DNA of 64,000 nt. Source: Serilophus lunatus. Its lineage: Eukaryota > Chordata > Aves > Passeriformes > Eurylaimidae. Numbering within the stretch: the stretch's first letter is position 1; each line of letters starts with the position of its first letter. Of this stretch, positions 22,345 through 35,925 are shown piece after piece. The stretch covers positions 1-64,000 of the forward strand of contig VXBA01001330.1 in assembly GCA_013399895.1 (NCBI GenBank), in the 5' to 3' direction. The translations under genes were made by a program, and so were the position numbers. The notes below the pieces were generated by a model. The model was not told where the DNA came from. It made no database searches and was given only the letters and a program-made list of their open reading frames with translations.

Positions 22345-24935
22345 AGGGTGGCTTGAATTTAATAATTGATTCTGCCTATGAAGTAATATTAAGTATCTTC
22401 TTATTGAGTCCAAGAACCAGAGAATGCGATCAATAAAACAGCCTAACATATTGTAATTTCTAATATATCAAACACATCTGATATTCTCCCATTTTAACTT
22501 CATGTTCACTAATGACCTTCAGTCCTGAAAAAGAAGACTGCAGCACTTTTCTGATCATGTCTGCAAAATTCTTCATAAAGCTCTGTTCATCAGTTCAACA
22601 GCAGCAGTTCTCCCAGTTGAAACCAGCCAGGCCAGGAAAGTGACACGAACAGGATGCTGCTAAACATGCACAACTCAAAAACACACACTATATTCTCTTC
22701 TGCCTGATTTGCTGCCATTTAAAAGACAATAAACAGCAACTTTAGATTGCTAACAACATGTCATTTAAGGTTTGCTGTTGCTCAACATCAAGAAAAATCA
22801 ATGCCAGCTCTACAGGGGCAGAAAACCCAAAGAAGTGAGCTCCATTTCAGGTCTGTTTGAACTCATTTCCTTTCTCCATGGTTGCCCCCTTGTACACCCC
22901 CTCAGGCATCCCCTCACAGCAGGCATGACAGCTTGACACATTGACAGCTTGCACTGAATGACAACTGATTTGTACAAATTTCAAGCCTTATAAATCTACC
23001 TGTCACAACAACAACATAAAAGAGCTTGGACCCAGCAGGTAACTCAGAAAAAGCTTCCCCTGACAGCATTTTCTGAAAAGCAATGGCTTGCCTCCTGCCA
23101 AAAATTCCAACTATCATCCTTGTATAACTTTGAATAAAAATTCAGGACCCATTTTCTTGCCAACAGGCTACCAATCGTCTTATTTAAAGATTAAAAAGAG
23201 TGAATAAGGAAAAAAAAGTCATCCACAGAATTTCATTTTATACTGATATGAAAGTAGTACCACCTGCTATGGCAGGATTACCACACCATTTTTCTCTACA
23301 GTGCTCAGACAGAGTAAATGAACAAGGCTTTTTACGGTATTTAAACAATATCCCAGATTGCAATGTTCTTATGCATCCATTACACTGGAGCTGTTAGTCA
23401 ATGCCATTCTTGCTGATAGAAGCTCGAGAGTATTTTGGGTTTACTTTGGAAGGTTGTTTGGTTTTTTTCCTCGCTGAGTTGCTAAAAAAGCAAAATTTTA
23501 ATTTCAAAAACTAGTCAGGCTTTTCAAGCTACATTTTCCTGTCCAGTTCTGGTGGAAATCCACATAGACATTAGCTAAGTGTTCAGTGTTTCCATAAGCA
23601 CTATTAGGCAAGTGTAAAGCACAGCATTTAATGCTGATCCTTACAAAGGAATATGAAGGGAACGCAGTAATTTTCAATGAAGTTGTAACTCATGTTTCTG
23701 TTTATGCAGATTGTCCTGATAGCACAAAATTACAGGAAAAAAAGTTTAAGCAGGCTGTTGAAGACTTGCCACTGGGCCATAGGAACAAACACCTACAGAA
23801 AAGAGAATTTTCACAAGTTTTTCACAAGTCATGGTATCTTCAAAACAAGTGTAACACAAAGGTTAACCACACTGCTACTTGAAAACATCAGCCAAAGTAC
23901 TTGCACAGGCTCCTGAAAATACCTAGGCTTACGGAGGAAAAGACAAATTACTTTCACAGCTCCTCTCGTCGCCATTACCCCCATGCCAAAGAACCAAGGT
24001 TATAGTTACCTAATAGCTAACTGGATGTTATGGCCAGTAAGTTAGTATTCTGGTCCAACCATTTTGGGTGGGAAGCACATTCTCCTTTTCCACGCATAGG
24101 AATATTTTTTCTTTTACTTGTTTCTTAAAATCTTCCTTTACTTCTAACATTTTCAGAAACAGAACAATGCCACCTCTATAATAGAATGTGACATAATAAA
24201 AGTAGTAAGGGGGTTTAGAAAACTTCTCATAAAATGACAATCCCTGGAAGAAGGGCTCTGAAGCAGCTGAAGCACTGTACCAACACCTGAGCAAAAACTG
24301 AGGGACAAAACAAAGAACTTCTCTGTTGAAGACAGAAAGCAAATTTCTTATGTTGGAAGAGTAAAGGCTTGAATTTTAGCCTTGCTAGAGGTGCCTGCTT
24401 CTCCAGATTTGGTAAGCACAACTACTACATTGATTTTTTTTCCTATGCCAGTACCACAGCATATACAAGCCTTGCTTAGCATACACAGCCACAATAGGAT
24501 CTCCAGGTAAACAGATATTATCTCTTAGAAAATGTATTGGTGTAGAGAAAAGAGAGATGTACACACACTGCCTTCAACTTTTCCATCCTTCCTATGTGCA
24601 GAAGTACAACAAAGTATTGTCTTAACTTTCTTGCATACAGGAACAGAACTTGCTACTGATGGAAAAGGGATTCAAAAAAGTATAAATACCACCTGTGAGG
24701 AACAAGTTCTAGAATTTTTAGGATGTTGCCCCTTGGACCTTTGGAAGTCAGTACATTTTTGCCACTTAGATCCCTCAATGTTATTTGTAACTGTCAGTGG
24801 AAGGGAAATCTGTAATTGTTAGGAGGGAAAAAGCCTGTGCAAATTCTTCCCAGTGCAAAGTGAACAGTCAATCACTTTTATAAGGACAGGAACAACTGAA
24901 ACTATCCATTCGTATACTTTCCTTTAGTCAACAAT
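22345..24935. other. Unique noncoding DNA
   Basis: No supported gene. The overlapping open frames near 23.6-23.9, 24.0-24.4 and 24.5-24.8 kb have no motif, splice support or shared strand. It contains a short tandem duplication listed separately. Confidence 0.5.
23808..23829. repeat. 11-bp tandem duplication
   Basis: TTTTCACAAGT occurs twice in direct succession without mismatch. Confidence 0.85.
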
Positions 24936-24940
24936 ATTAC

Positions 24941-25144
24941 CTTTAGTAATCTGGGGAATGTGCATCCATAAATTACAGAAAGTGTTATTGCATTGCTGAA
25001 TAAACAGCAACATTTCCATCAGCAGCAGTGGCAGCCCCACAAAGGTATAACAAACAGACTCAATCATTTTCTTGTCAAGCTTTGCAATGACTGCAGAGTT
25101 TACTGCTTGAGATAATGTTGCTTTCCTCAGCATTGTGTGCCAAA
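24941..25144 (-). other. Weak 204-nt minus-strand exon candidate
   Basis: On the minus strand a U-rich stretch ends in TTTGCAG at 25145, and 67 open codons follow to AAAG/GTAATA at 24941/24940. The peptide begins WHTMLRKATLSQAVNS and contains a hydrophobic run VGLPLLLMEMLLFI, like a membrane segment. The phase would fit between the 63.6- and 8.3-kb candidates (one base in, one base out). The surrounding frame stays open for 109 codons. I recognise no family; the acceptor is only fair. Confidence 0.14.
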
Positions 25145-25837
25145 CTGCAAACTGCTTATTAAAACAAAACCTCTTTTTCTGAGCAGCATGAGTTGGATAA
25201 TCACTTATTGCACTCAAGAACAAACAGGTTTGATGCCCAGAGGTGGTTAGCAATCAAGCATATGCATTAACATTTGGTTTGTAAAAACTGGTTAAAAAAA
25301 GGGGAATTGAAGAGGAATTATGACAACCAAGTTTGTCATTTTCCCTGTTAATATATTGTTACTGATAAAATACTCAGAGCTACTCTAATGTGCCTCTAAC
25401 AGAGAAATTAACAAATCAAGACAGGAGTGAAATCAAAATCAACTAATCCAAATCAGATACTTTCTCTTTAAAACATACTTTTTAAAAGGAATATCTGTAT
25501 TGCATCTCTCCATTCCAGGTTTTCCCCCCCCAAAAAAAAAAATAAAAGCTTAAAAACTAGTCAGCTGTGTCAGATACTGCTGAAGCACAAATCTATTATT
25601 ACCATCCAAAGAAACAGCTTGGCATAACTAAGCCGACCAATACTCCTGAAAAACCCAGTTCAATTTTCTTTGCTTAAAACAGATTGACAACCATTTTACT
25701 TGGTTGAATAACAGGAAAGTCTGAGACAGAAATGAGCAAGCTCTGCCATGTCAAGAAAACACTGCTGTAAAGCAGGCCATTATTCTTGACTTCAGAATGG
25801 CTCTCTTTTTTCCTCTTTCCATTTTCTTAATGATTAG

Positions 25838-25855
25838 AGATATATTAATATAAAG
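25838..25855 (+). other. 18-nt microexon-like segment
   Basis: A very good pyrimidine tract (25801-25826: CTCTCTTTTTTCCTCTTTCC, then ATTTTC) ends in GATTAG. Then come 18 nt and GTAAGTAG, a near-perfect donor. Six codons are open in one frame (RYINIK); the other frames contain stops. Each splice signal is strong, but a short segment with an open frame is weak evidence. Confidence 0.13.
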
Positions 25856-26489
25856 GTAAGTAGACAGCCTTCCCTCTGCTGTGTTGGCACTGCTGATTTC
25901 CTTCTAACACTGAGCTATCAGCTACTCAAGAAAACAGAACATCCAAATAATGGATATTTCAAGACTATTTTAAGTTTGAGCAGAGTACTGTGAGACTCTC
26001 AAAGCCACACAAAGAAAAAGCATTTTGAGAGGATGACAGTGGCATGCACGACTGATCTTGAGGAAGCACATGAACACAATTAAAGCCCATGTGTCTTCAA
26101 AAAAGAAGAAAGTGATGGCAGACAAGTTCTGGGCTCTAACACGTGAAGCACTTATGATATCCTCAGGCTGGGAATTTCCAAACTTACAAAATTTCCTTTG
26201 ATTCCACAGAAGTTTGAATAGTTTTTCCAGGAGTACTTAGGTGACCCACAAAACTAAACACTAATAGATTGCTTACCATGGAGAACAGCCATTCTGACTG
26301 TAATAAGACATAAAAAGTAAGCATATGTATCAGTATTATCTTAAAGTTATTTTGATCTACAGGAGGGTTAAATCATGCCAATCTGCACATCTGTGCTTCC
26401 ATTCACATTTGCACAACCTGAGTAATTGTATCAATGTAAACCCCTAGGAAAAAGCCTCAAAGCCAATTTAGAGTATGATGATAAGTAAT

Positions 26490-26527
26490 AAGATGTTTTA
26501 ATTTGGTCAAGATGTTTTAATTTGGTC
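26490..26527. repeat. 19-bp tandem duplication
   Basis: AAGATGTTTTAATTTGGTC is repeated exactly, back to back. It is the longest of several small tandem duplications in the window. Confidence 0.9.
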
Positions 26528-27257
26528 AAATGCAAAATCATGGTGACACTCTTGTCAGATTTCCTTGTCAAATGGGACTAATGTCAATGAAGCAATCAAT
26601 TAAATGCATTCATAAGATACTTTTGCAGCTATTAATATTTGAAAAATATTGAAAATAACAATTGCCTTCTCCAACCTACTCCTAAAGGATCATACAGAAA
26701 ATTAAACTCTTGCATGGTTATTTCTGCCAGAAGAACAGTGAAACAAGAAAAATGCCAAACCTCCTTCTACAAACAGATGAACTCTTTCATCATGCTCATG
26801 TTTATCCTTCTCTTTCTTCCTCTTCAATTTTTTATCCTCTTTAGGCCTTCATCATCTCTCTCATACTCCTCTACCAGAATCACGCCTACTGAGCTTCTTC
26901 CTTTAACAGGTGTAAATACAGGTTCTTCTCAGAAACTAATGCACTATCTTTCAGACACAAAATAAAATCTTCAATGTTTGTGTTCATTCTTTTTTATACC
27001 TGCTTACTCTTAGAGTCTTGTATTTCTTGTAACTCTCGAGTACTCACATACTGAAATTATCTATTGCTTTCTCCATTTTTCTTATTCCCACTTCCCTCCA
27101 TAATTCTCAGATGCCTCCTTGCAGTCACAATGTTTCCCCCTCTATCACCCTACAAGCCATTGTTTTTATACATCCATACCAAGACAAGCATCACAGTGAG
27201 GAAACAATGCTGAGAAACAATAACTCCAAATTATCAATCCTAGCATAGAGCTCCATG

Positions 27258-27280
27258 AAAAACAAACAAACAAACAAAAT
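27258..27280. repeat. (AAAC)n microsatellite
   Basis: About five AAAC units in a row. Confidence 0.85.
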
Positions 27281-27449
27281 CACACAATACAACTACTGGT
27301 GAATGTATTTTTTCAAAGTGAGCAACTGCGCCATGTACAAAGCAAATTGTTGCATTGTAATATACCTGAATCACTAACATTTGTAAATCAAATTTGTAAA
27401 TCATATCGGTAATAAATCCACTCTTTTTTTATCTTTAACTAACACCATC

Positions 27450-27780
27450 ACGTTCGGTGACTATATAAGCAATTGGAGATGTTTCAGTTAATCGGCAAGT
27501 TACCCTTCAGAGCACTAGGTGCATGATCTGTTACCCAAAGGTTCCAGAGTGGCCCTTAATTTCCATCATTATCTACTGAATTGCCCAAATGATTCTTTGG
27601 CTACTTGTTAATAAAAGAATCAGAAGGTGCTAATCTCATTATCGCCTTGTCAGCAGTTCCTGTCAGAGCGTTGTTGCCCATTAATCGCCTGCTGCTGCAG
27701 TCAATCAGGATCCTGCCACGCACTCCCCCAACATGTTTATTTTTTTACCTGCTAAGACAGTAACTAACTAAAGTGTCACA
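27450..27780. promoter_or_regulatory. Strongest enhancer-like block: TAATC cluster with CpGs
   Basis: Three TAATC cores lie at 27489, 27631 and 27682, two of them as TAATCG, with ATTATCGCC at 27639 and CAATCAGG near 27702 as related words. TAATC is the core bound by K50 homeodomains such as OTX, PITX and GSC. CCAAAGGTTCCA (near 27535) resembles a nuclear-receptor half-site. About seven CpGs are kept in 330 bp, far denser than the surroundings. There is no open frame of note and no repeat family. Of all blocks here this one most resembles a conserved developmental enhancer; that is inference pending alignment. Confidence 0.4.
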
Positions 27781-30700
27781 ATGCACTACATTGACCAGCA
27801 CCACGTTATAGAAACAATTGTTTACTTTCCTCTATTGCATCACAGGTAGGATTGCATAGTTCAAGCAGTTTAGCCAGGCTGAGGCTCTACACCTACAACT
27901 CCATCTTCCTAATTTATTACTTGGTTTACTTTTCCCTAGCTACGTTAGCGTGACTGTAATAATTGCCACCATGTGAAAAACCCCAAGAGGATTCCTATGC
28001 CAAGGCAGAAAACTGCCACTCACTATTCTAACTGAAGAATGCATACTTACTCCTACTATTTCAAACAGTAGGCATAATTTATTTGACAATACACATTGCA
28101 AACCTAACTCAAGAGTTTGTGTACACAGAACACTTTTCTGTGCTGACAGAAATTTCAGAGATAAATACCCACGATCATCCAAAACTTCTCTCAGATTGGT
28201 ATATTTAAAAAAATCTAATTATTTATCAAAACTTAGGAGTAGGTCAATATATGAGATTCATACTATTGAGGTTAGTCTTTCCAATTAATGAAAGAGAAGA
28301 TAAATAAACAGTAAATGGGGGAGGGGGGGAAGAAAGGCAACAAAAATAAAAAATGCAGGCAAAATAAGTGTGAGATGCAATCAAACTAGCATGCCAAAGG
28401 ACAGAACAACAATCTGTCAAACATACCTCTGTCTCACTAGACTTACTTATATACAACAGTTTTCAAAAACAGGTGCTTAACATTCAGGTATATAATGTCT
28501 TTTTAATAGCTCAAGCATGGGTCAGCACACCATGTTACAATTAAGACAGAAAACTCCCAGTATGCCATTCTGTGGCCACTCAGTAGCAGCTTTTCACTAG
28601 AACTGTATAGAATAATTTTGTAAAATCCAAGAGACTTTGTCCAAATAGAATTTCCCAAAGACCTTCTGGCTCCATCCACTCTCTGTAAGTCTTAGAAAGA
28701 GAAAAGTTAATTCTCAGAGTTTGAAATTCCCTCTCTACATAAGGAAAATAATTTGGGGGGAAAAAAAAAGACATAAAAGCAGCCCAGATGAAAGATTCCG
28801 AGAATACAGATCAGTCAGTGGTTTGTTCTATTCACAACAGATAAGAACTCCTCCTTCTTTCCAAAAACCATACACTACTTTTCTCATAAATACATGGCAA
28901 TAAAAAGTCATAAAACAGACTTGAGCTGTGGTTTGAGCAAGAAAAGGTGAGGTATCCACTTTCCCCAGTGGTTGGGATTCAAAGCTACCTGTAGAAGAAA
29001 TGCCAAACATTTATAAAAATTCATTTGTGTCTTCTGACCACATAACTCCTCCTCAGTGATCTGAATTTTTCCTTGCACTGTGCAAGAGACACTACAAAAA
29101 AGACAGTTCTTTGTGTCTCATCTTTTTTACAGTGTTTGAGAGACCTCTATCCTCTTTTAAACCTGCCACCCTAGGAACTATGAAATGACCCCACTCTAAC
29201 AGAAGCGTAAAACACAAGAAAACTATGTAGAGGATACACATTCAGACGTCATTCATGGCTCTGAAGATAGCCAAGAACGTATCAGTACTCTTGTAAAACA
29301 TTCTCTACAGTATTATTCATGGGAAAGGCTCCCAAGAAAATGGGTATCCTAAATAGTTTAGAAGTATCTTCACAATTTATTCCCAATCTGATCAGCATAC
29401 AAAGATTATGGCAGTGTACAGGCAGAAACAAACCCTCTCTGGATCCCAAAATGCCAATTGCCCTTTAATCAGAAAAAACCTCCAATATCACAATCTCAGC
29501 CAGAGATGACTTCCATTACTTTCCCCTCCCTTTATGTTAGTTTTGACAATTTCAACTAGTCAATCAGCATAATATGATTATATGCCAAAATGCTATGCAT
29601 ATTGTTAGGTTTTGGGTTTATTTGCATGTGTTTTCCCCCCTAAAAAAAATCTTTTAGTCCATCATTTAGTGTCACTAAATAATGTGGAAACTTGTGAGCC
29701 TACATTTTTACTATTGAACATCAATGGAATATTTTGTCACAGTCCTAAGTCCACCAAATCTAAATGAAAAACCATGTGAAAAATTTGCTGTGTGGAAACA
29801 GGAGAAGAAATGGTATTGAGAAAGACAAAACATAGTTGCACCTCAATCCAGGCATCCCATGTTTGCCATAATACCACTACATATTTGAGTGGCACAACAT
29901 TGTGGAAATGAAATTGTTTTGGCTGAGCTGACAGTAATAAGGTTGATATGAATCACAGAACCATTTAGCATGAACTATATTATAACATTCAGTTTAATCA
30001 TGTTAAGTTTAGGGAAAGGAAAAAGTAGAGTGAAAGGAATATACAAGCAATTTACTTACAGGCATTTTTAACAACTTTATTTAAGCTTGTTTTATCTGCA
30101 TAAAGAATATCCCAATATGCTTGTTAAGTGAAATGAAAATGGAAAGCATTTCAACTAGCATAAAGACATTAAAAAATGCCTTAAAGTGTATGAAAATTTT
30201 ACATAAGCTCTTATTACAATTGATTGCTGAACAGACAAGGGCAAAAAATAAATCTCAGGTTTCCCTCCACTTGTACATTAATAAGCAGCATTCTGCAAAG
30301 AAACTGAAACACTTCAATTCTAAAAGAACAACTCTAACTTTACTAATAATGAATAATATCAACATATAAATTTATTTTGGAGAAAGAAAAGACCTCTCCT
30401 GATATTTTGTCATTCCAATTAATTTTGCAAAAGTAGATGAATGTACATCCATTGATTTTATCATCGGCAGCTAAGGATACTGATTGTTACTTTTATGTCT
30501 TGTGTAGGCTTTAGTGGTAATGCATTAGTGTCAGGTTAAATGTGACCTAGAACTTTCACAATTGGGATGATAGTTACCTATTTCGTTTACATGTAGTGAA
30601 AATGAAATTTTTTGCTTAGAATCTTAACCATCCACATACGAACAGGTTTTTCAGATACCACTTTTTTCATTGAGAAAGATTTCTGTCTTCATCACTTTTT

Positions 30701-33335
30701 ACCTTATTAAACTAGAAATTCAGATATATTGTTCAAAACAAACTGACTGAAAGGACTGAAAAGATCCAGATTCCTACCAAAACCAACTGCTGGTAGCAAA
30801 GCAGATGTACAGCATTTATAGCAACTGAAACATACTCTTTAACCATTGTGTTCAAAGAGGATGCAAGACCTTATGACTAGGTAGAGTTTACATAAATGTT
30901 TACATTTACATTTAACAGTAAAAAACACCATAACAAAAAAAACTCCCAAAAGGAGTTCTTCAGCCTACAACACGTCTCCCAGCTCCTCTTTTGGCCTGTT
31001 TGATTAGGATTTAGCCTATGCTGACAGATTATCTTTGGAAAGGCCCCTGGCTGTGCCAAAAAGAACAAGTTAAGTAAAGGATTAACCAATACACTCTCAC
31101 TAATGCAGTCAAACTGTCACCAGGATCAAAGACTTCCGCAAGAGACAGAAAGTGATTTAGGCAAGTGTCCCTACATGAATTAATGCAAAATATATTATAA
31201 CAGTCACTTTGTGCCTGACGGAAAGAATATACTGTGCTGCTTTCACTTCTCGGAAAGAAAAAACAACACTTTGTATTTAAATCAAACTGTTTATTCTCTA
31301 AGTAAATACTTCCATCTTCTCAGTGCTTCTATGGAGACAAAAGATGTTCTAAGATGTCCCAATACAATATTCTTGTAATGAAAAAGCATTAAAACAAGAA
31401 AAACTCAGCTCAAACAATGAAACTGAACAGGTCCTCAGAGCTCATTGCTCATTTTAGTCACTTGATACTGATACACACAGTGTAAGATGAAGTAGTTGTA
31501 GGGACAGTTACTTCAATGACAGCCATGATTCAGGAGAGAAGTAGTCCCAGAAATCTCCCCTAAATTTTGCTCAGAGCACGTAATTTTATTAGCTGCTGTA
31601 CGATGGACATTATATATGAATGACTGAAAAATCATTTATGCCAAAAATTGCAGAAGTATCCCTAATAGAAGGAAAAGGAAACTGATAATTATATTTCAAA
31701 ACAGCATATTGGAGTCAGCACTGTTCAAAAACAACTTGGGAAACAAATAATTGCAGACATAAGACAACTAATGCTACTAGGGTTCTCATTAAAAAGTTTA
31801 TTGATTAATATATCAACATACAGATAATTCTGATCAATACACTGATTTCAAGTATATCTCCTAACAAACTGACCCATACTAAAAATAGTCATGCTCTGTG
31901 CATACCACTGAGGGGAGTATAAATACTGAGAATTAGTGCCAAATTCTGAGAGTTACAAAATCCAGACTCAAGAAAGATTAAGAAGCCACCTTGCTACTCT
32001 GTTCAGATGAACACATCCTTCCTCCTAAAGATGTAGAAAAAAGCTACTCAATATTTTCTAGCATGAGCAGTGCAGTAGAGAAAACTATGACTAGCACTTT
32101 TTCCAATGGGTTAAAAGTTTCAAACCAGGTTTGTCCAACTGCTTCTGTCTCATATGATAATAGTAAAATCTATTTATTATTACTTTTCTTGTTTCTTGGT
32201 AATACCTGCAATATATGTGTATATGTTGTGTATGTAATGGTATCTTATGAAGAAAAGGGTAAAAGAGCACAACCTCTGTAAAATGTGTAGTTAGTTCAAT
32301 CCAATAAAAGTGCATTGGTATGTAGATAACTTGCTTAAAAATTAACAAAACTGTGAAATTTTAACCCACAAATAAAACAGGAAAAAAATTAAGCCACTTT
32401 GAAGGGATATTACAGAATTTATATTGGGGGGAAAAAACCTCAAAATATATATGTAATGCCTGCAAGCACTGTCCATGTTCCATGTAACAAGGGGACTGTT
32501 ACCTCCATAAAACTCATTGTTTTAATACAATGAAAATACAGTAGAAGCCAATGCATTACTAAGCATAGACTCTGCTTGGAGGAGGCTACTGTAAAAATAT
32601 GGTAAGAGGTTGCACTAACAGCTGTCCTAGCTACACCATTCCAACCCCAGGGTTCCTCTTACCAGCACTGAGCTAAAGTCATACCGAACATGCTCCCACA
32701 CATTCCAAGCTAAAGTATTTAGCTTAGAATATAAGAATTCAAACCCCAAAATTCCCAACAATCATTTTAATGCCTGCCTAACATGAACAAGCCACTACAC
32801 TTTTCCAGTACTCTGTATTAGAAAAAGCAACCAAACTAAATGAGGCACAAGATATAACAGTGCAAAAGACAAAGCAAAAGACAACCTCAACCTTCAGCAC
32901 TAGGAAGCAAGGATTTCACAACAATATTTGATGGACTCATCTCACACTCAGACTTCAACATTTATGCAATACACCAACATGCAAAAAAAGACCATTGCAG
33001 CATCATATCCTACTTATCCAAACTTTCCAGCTTACACAAAACAAAAGGGAACAATAATACCTCCTAATTGAATGTCTGCAGAACCAGCAGATGCAATTTC
33101 TTCCTTTTGTGGGAAGAGGTTACTATTTAATACAGGCTATTTAATAGTGGATTACAGCAACAAGAGAAGATGCATAAAAAGTAAGATGTATAAGAGCAAG
33201 TAGACCAGTGCTACCTTTGTATGAGGACAAAAATACTGAATTATGGAAAAAGGATATTGTCAGCACCATCCTTTAATAACACTAGGAGGTATAAGTACTT
33301 ATTACACATCCATTTTCTGGTCTTCCAAGTAACAC

Positions 33336-33357
33336 CTCATTCTGTCCTCATTCTGTC
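33336..33357. repeat. 11-bp tandem duplication
   Basis: CTCATTCTGTC occurs twice in direct succession. Confidence 0.85.
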
Positions 33358-35903
33358 TATATGTAAAACATCTACTTTCCCTGCACAGAACCTAGAAATT
33401 AAAAAATATATGAATTCTTCTTAATTTGGCACTCCCATTTTACTTGAGCATCTGAGCTCCATTATTTGGTAGTAAACTCACAAAGACACCATTTAAGGCA
33501 TCAACATCCAGGTTTCCCCCAAACTAGTATTATTTAACCTTTAGCTGGTAAGATTAACAGGACAGCAGCTATATTTACTTTGCACAGTACAGAGCATACT
33601 GTTTACATCTAAAGAGGGTTGTGCCCAAAACAAACAAACAAAAAAATTCAAGTTAATCCCCATTTCATAAATCAATTGCCATTTTAAAATCGTTTTAAAC
33701 AATGAAAGCGCTGCAAGTTCTGTATTTCTACTTTTGATCTTTCCTTGTTCTTTTTTGTCCTGTAAACTTGTATCACTAGAGTGTCTGCAAAACTGTGAAA
33801 CTCAATCCTGATCCAAGAAGAATTTTGAAAAGCTTGTAATATGGCAACACACACACACAAACCCTCAACAAATAATTTCATTAATTAATGGTAAGAGCTC
33901 ATGACAGCTGCTCTCTAGAGAAGCGTTTGTCCTCAGAAGGCTTTAAGGAAAGCATACAGTATTTCATCACTGTGTTTAGACTTCTTATGAGATACAGTGT
34001 GATTAATGGAGAAAAAATAAATATTAAAAGTCTTACCATGTGCCAAATTAAGAAGAGCACTTGATAAAATAGGCACCACTTCTTGTGAGTAATTTGAAAG
34101 AATAACTGTTTTTCATTACAACCTCAGCTCCCAGCAGGTCGTACATAAACCAAGCCAGCTGCAGTTCAAACAAAGGTCTGTCCAAAGGATGGGCTCAAGG
34201 TGCAGATAAATCATTATTGCAAAACCTATGCCAAGGTTTACTCTCCTCTTGGCCTTTTTCATTTTAATAAATTGGGCTTGACCCCATGCCTCAGTTATTT
34301 TAAATAACCTAGCTTCATTTTTGTTCCGTATTTTTCCACCTTATTACAAACAAAGATTTATTTACAACAACCAAAGCAAGTCAAAGCTTTGGAAATGTCC
34401 TCTAAAAGTGTTCACATGATCCCTAAGGTTTATAGAAGCTTACAAGTAAGCTACATGACCCATTGGGTATATGGTGAACGATTCACCTCACTTTAAAGCT
34501 ACATACTTGAAGTTGTTTCTTGAGCAACTACAACAGTATGTTCACAGATTGAAGCTTTCTGTTAATCATTTTCAGGCTATTCTCTACAGTTTCAAAAAAT
34601 GTGAATTTGACCCAACTCAAGGGAGACAAAGAAATTTAAAGAGAAAAAAAACAAAAACAAAAAAAAAAACATACATGGCCCACTATTTCCTATGCTAAAA
34701 AAAGCTATCTCTTTACAGCTTGTGATAAGACCACAGGACTGGATCCATGATGTCATCATGACTGTACAAGAACCTCTTCACTTGGTACCAATGGCATTTA
34801 TGGGCAGATCACCTGAATGTCTGCAGTCTCTCACGGATTTGGGGGTTAATAAGCAATAACCACATTACTTGACATTCCAATTTACTCTGCTAAAGAATCT
34901 AAGTCTACCTTTAGAGTTCTTTATTCCAGAGTACTGCAGAGTAACTAACTAGATGCCATACAGTCAGTGTAAGCATTCTACCATGTGCATACAATCTATT
35001 TTCACAGCAAAGAACCTCACATTCCCATCACTTTTTGTTTGCTGTTCACAGTTACAGAAACATACCTTAATCTTCGTGAAGACTGGCACATACTAATGGA
35101 AGTGACAGTTACTGCAGAAGTTCAGTTTTTATAAACTTAATACTGTGGTTACAATTTCCCATAGTTTTAGCTTACTGAAGTTCTTTTGAAGTTAGTGCAT
35201 GGTGAGAAACCTTGTTTAGACAGCTATAGGGTGGAGCTGCCAGGCTTTTAACTGTGCCAGAGAACACAGATCACCATAGAGTAGCACACAGGAGTCCTTA
35301 TATCAGAATTAGTAAAATCCTGTCAGTAAAAGAAGTGTGAATGCATAACTGCTATATATATAATCCAGGACATTACAACTCCCAGTCATAGTTTACGTAA
35401 AAAGTTGCATTCCAGAAGAAGAAAAAACTTAAAATAAAAGGAGGGAAGGAGGAGAATAAACAACACGTAAAGTATCAAAATATAACAGAGACCAAACATG
35501 GGGGAGGGATGGTTTAAAAAACCCTAATAAAATAGATCTCATTTCAACCTATGCAGAATAAGTGATAGTTCTAAGTTCCCCTCTGGGGACTTGGATTCAT
35601 CCAAGATATAAATCTGAGTACAAGTCAGCACTCACTTTATAAAAATCAGGGAGAGATGAAAGCAATTAAACATAAAATGTAGCATTTTGAGTCTCTTAAG
35701 AGCAAGAAGGAGGAACCCCACACACACATGAACACACGCTTTTTCCAAAACTTTAAAAATGCTATAGAAATAGTGAAACATTACATTGTGGTACTCTAAA
35801 GTAATATCTCTTGTTTATAACCATATAAATTTAGTCCCCTGGCACTACTGGGCTTATATAATAGAAGAGAGTTATTTTAACAGTGCCCCATTAAAAAAAG
35901 AAG

Positions 35904-35925
35904 CAACTCATTTTCAACTCATTTT
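35904..35925. repeat. 11-bp tandem duplication
   Basis: CAACTCATTTT occurs twice in direct succession. Confidence 0.85.

Larger units (their letters stand above)
25260..27440. other. Unique noncoding DNA with small repeats
   Basis: No gene is supported. It contains a microexon-like motif, a 19-bp tandem duplication and an AAAC repeat, listed separately. The 108-codon frame at 26639-26965 ends in a T/C-rich low-complexity part and is not called. Confidence 0.5.

Noticed and set aside
28317..28329. G-rich run as a G-quadruplex
   Set aside because: Only two G runs separated by one A; a four-run quadruplex would need splitting the runs, so it is not convincing.
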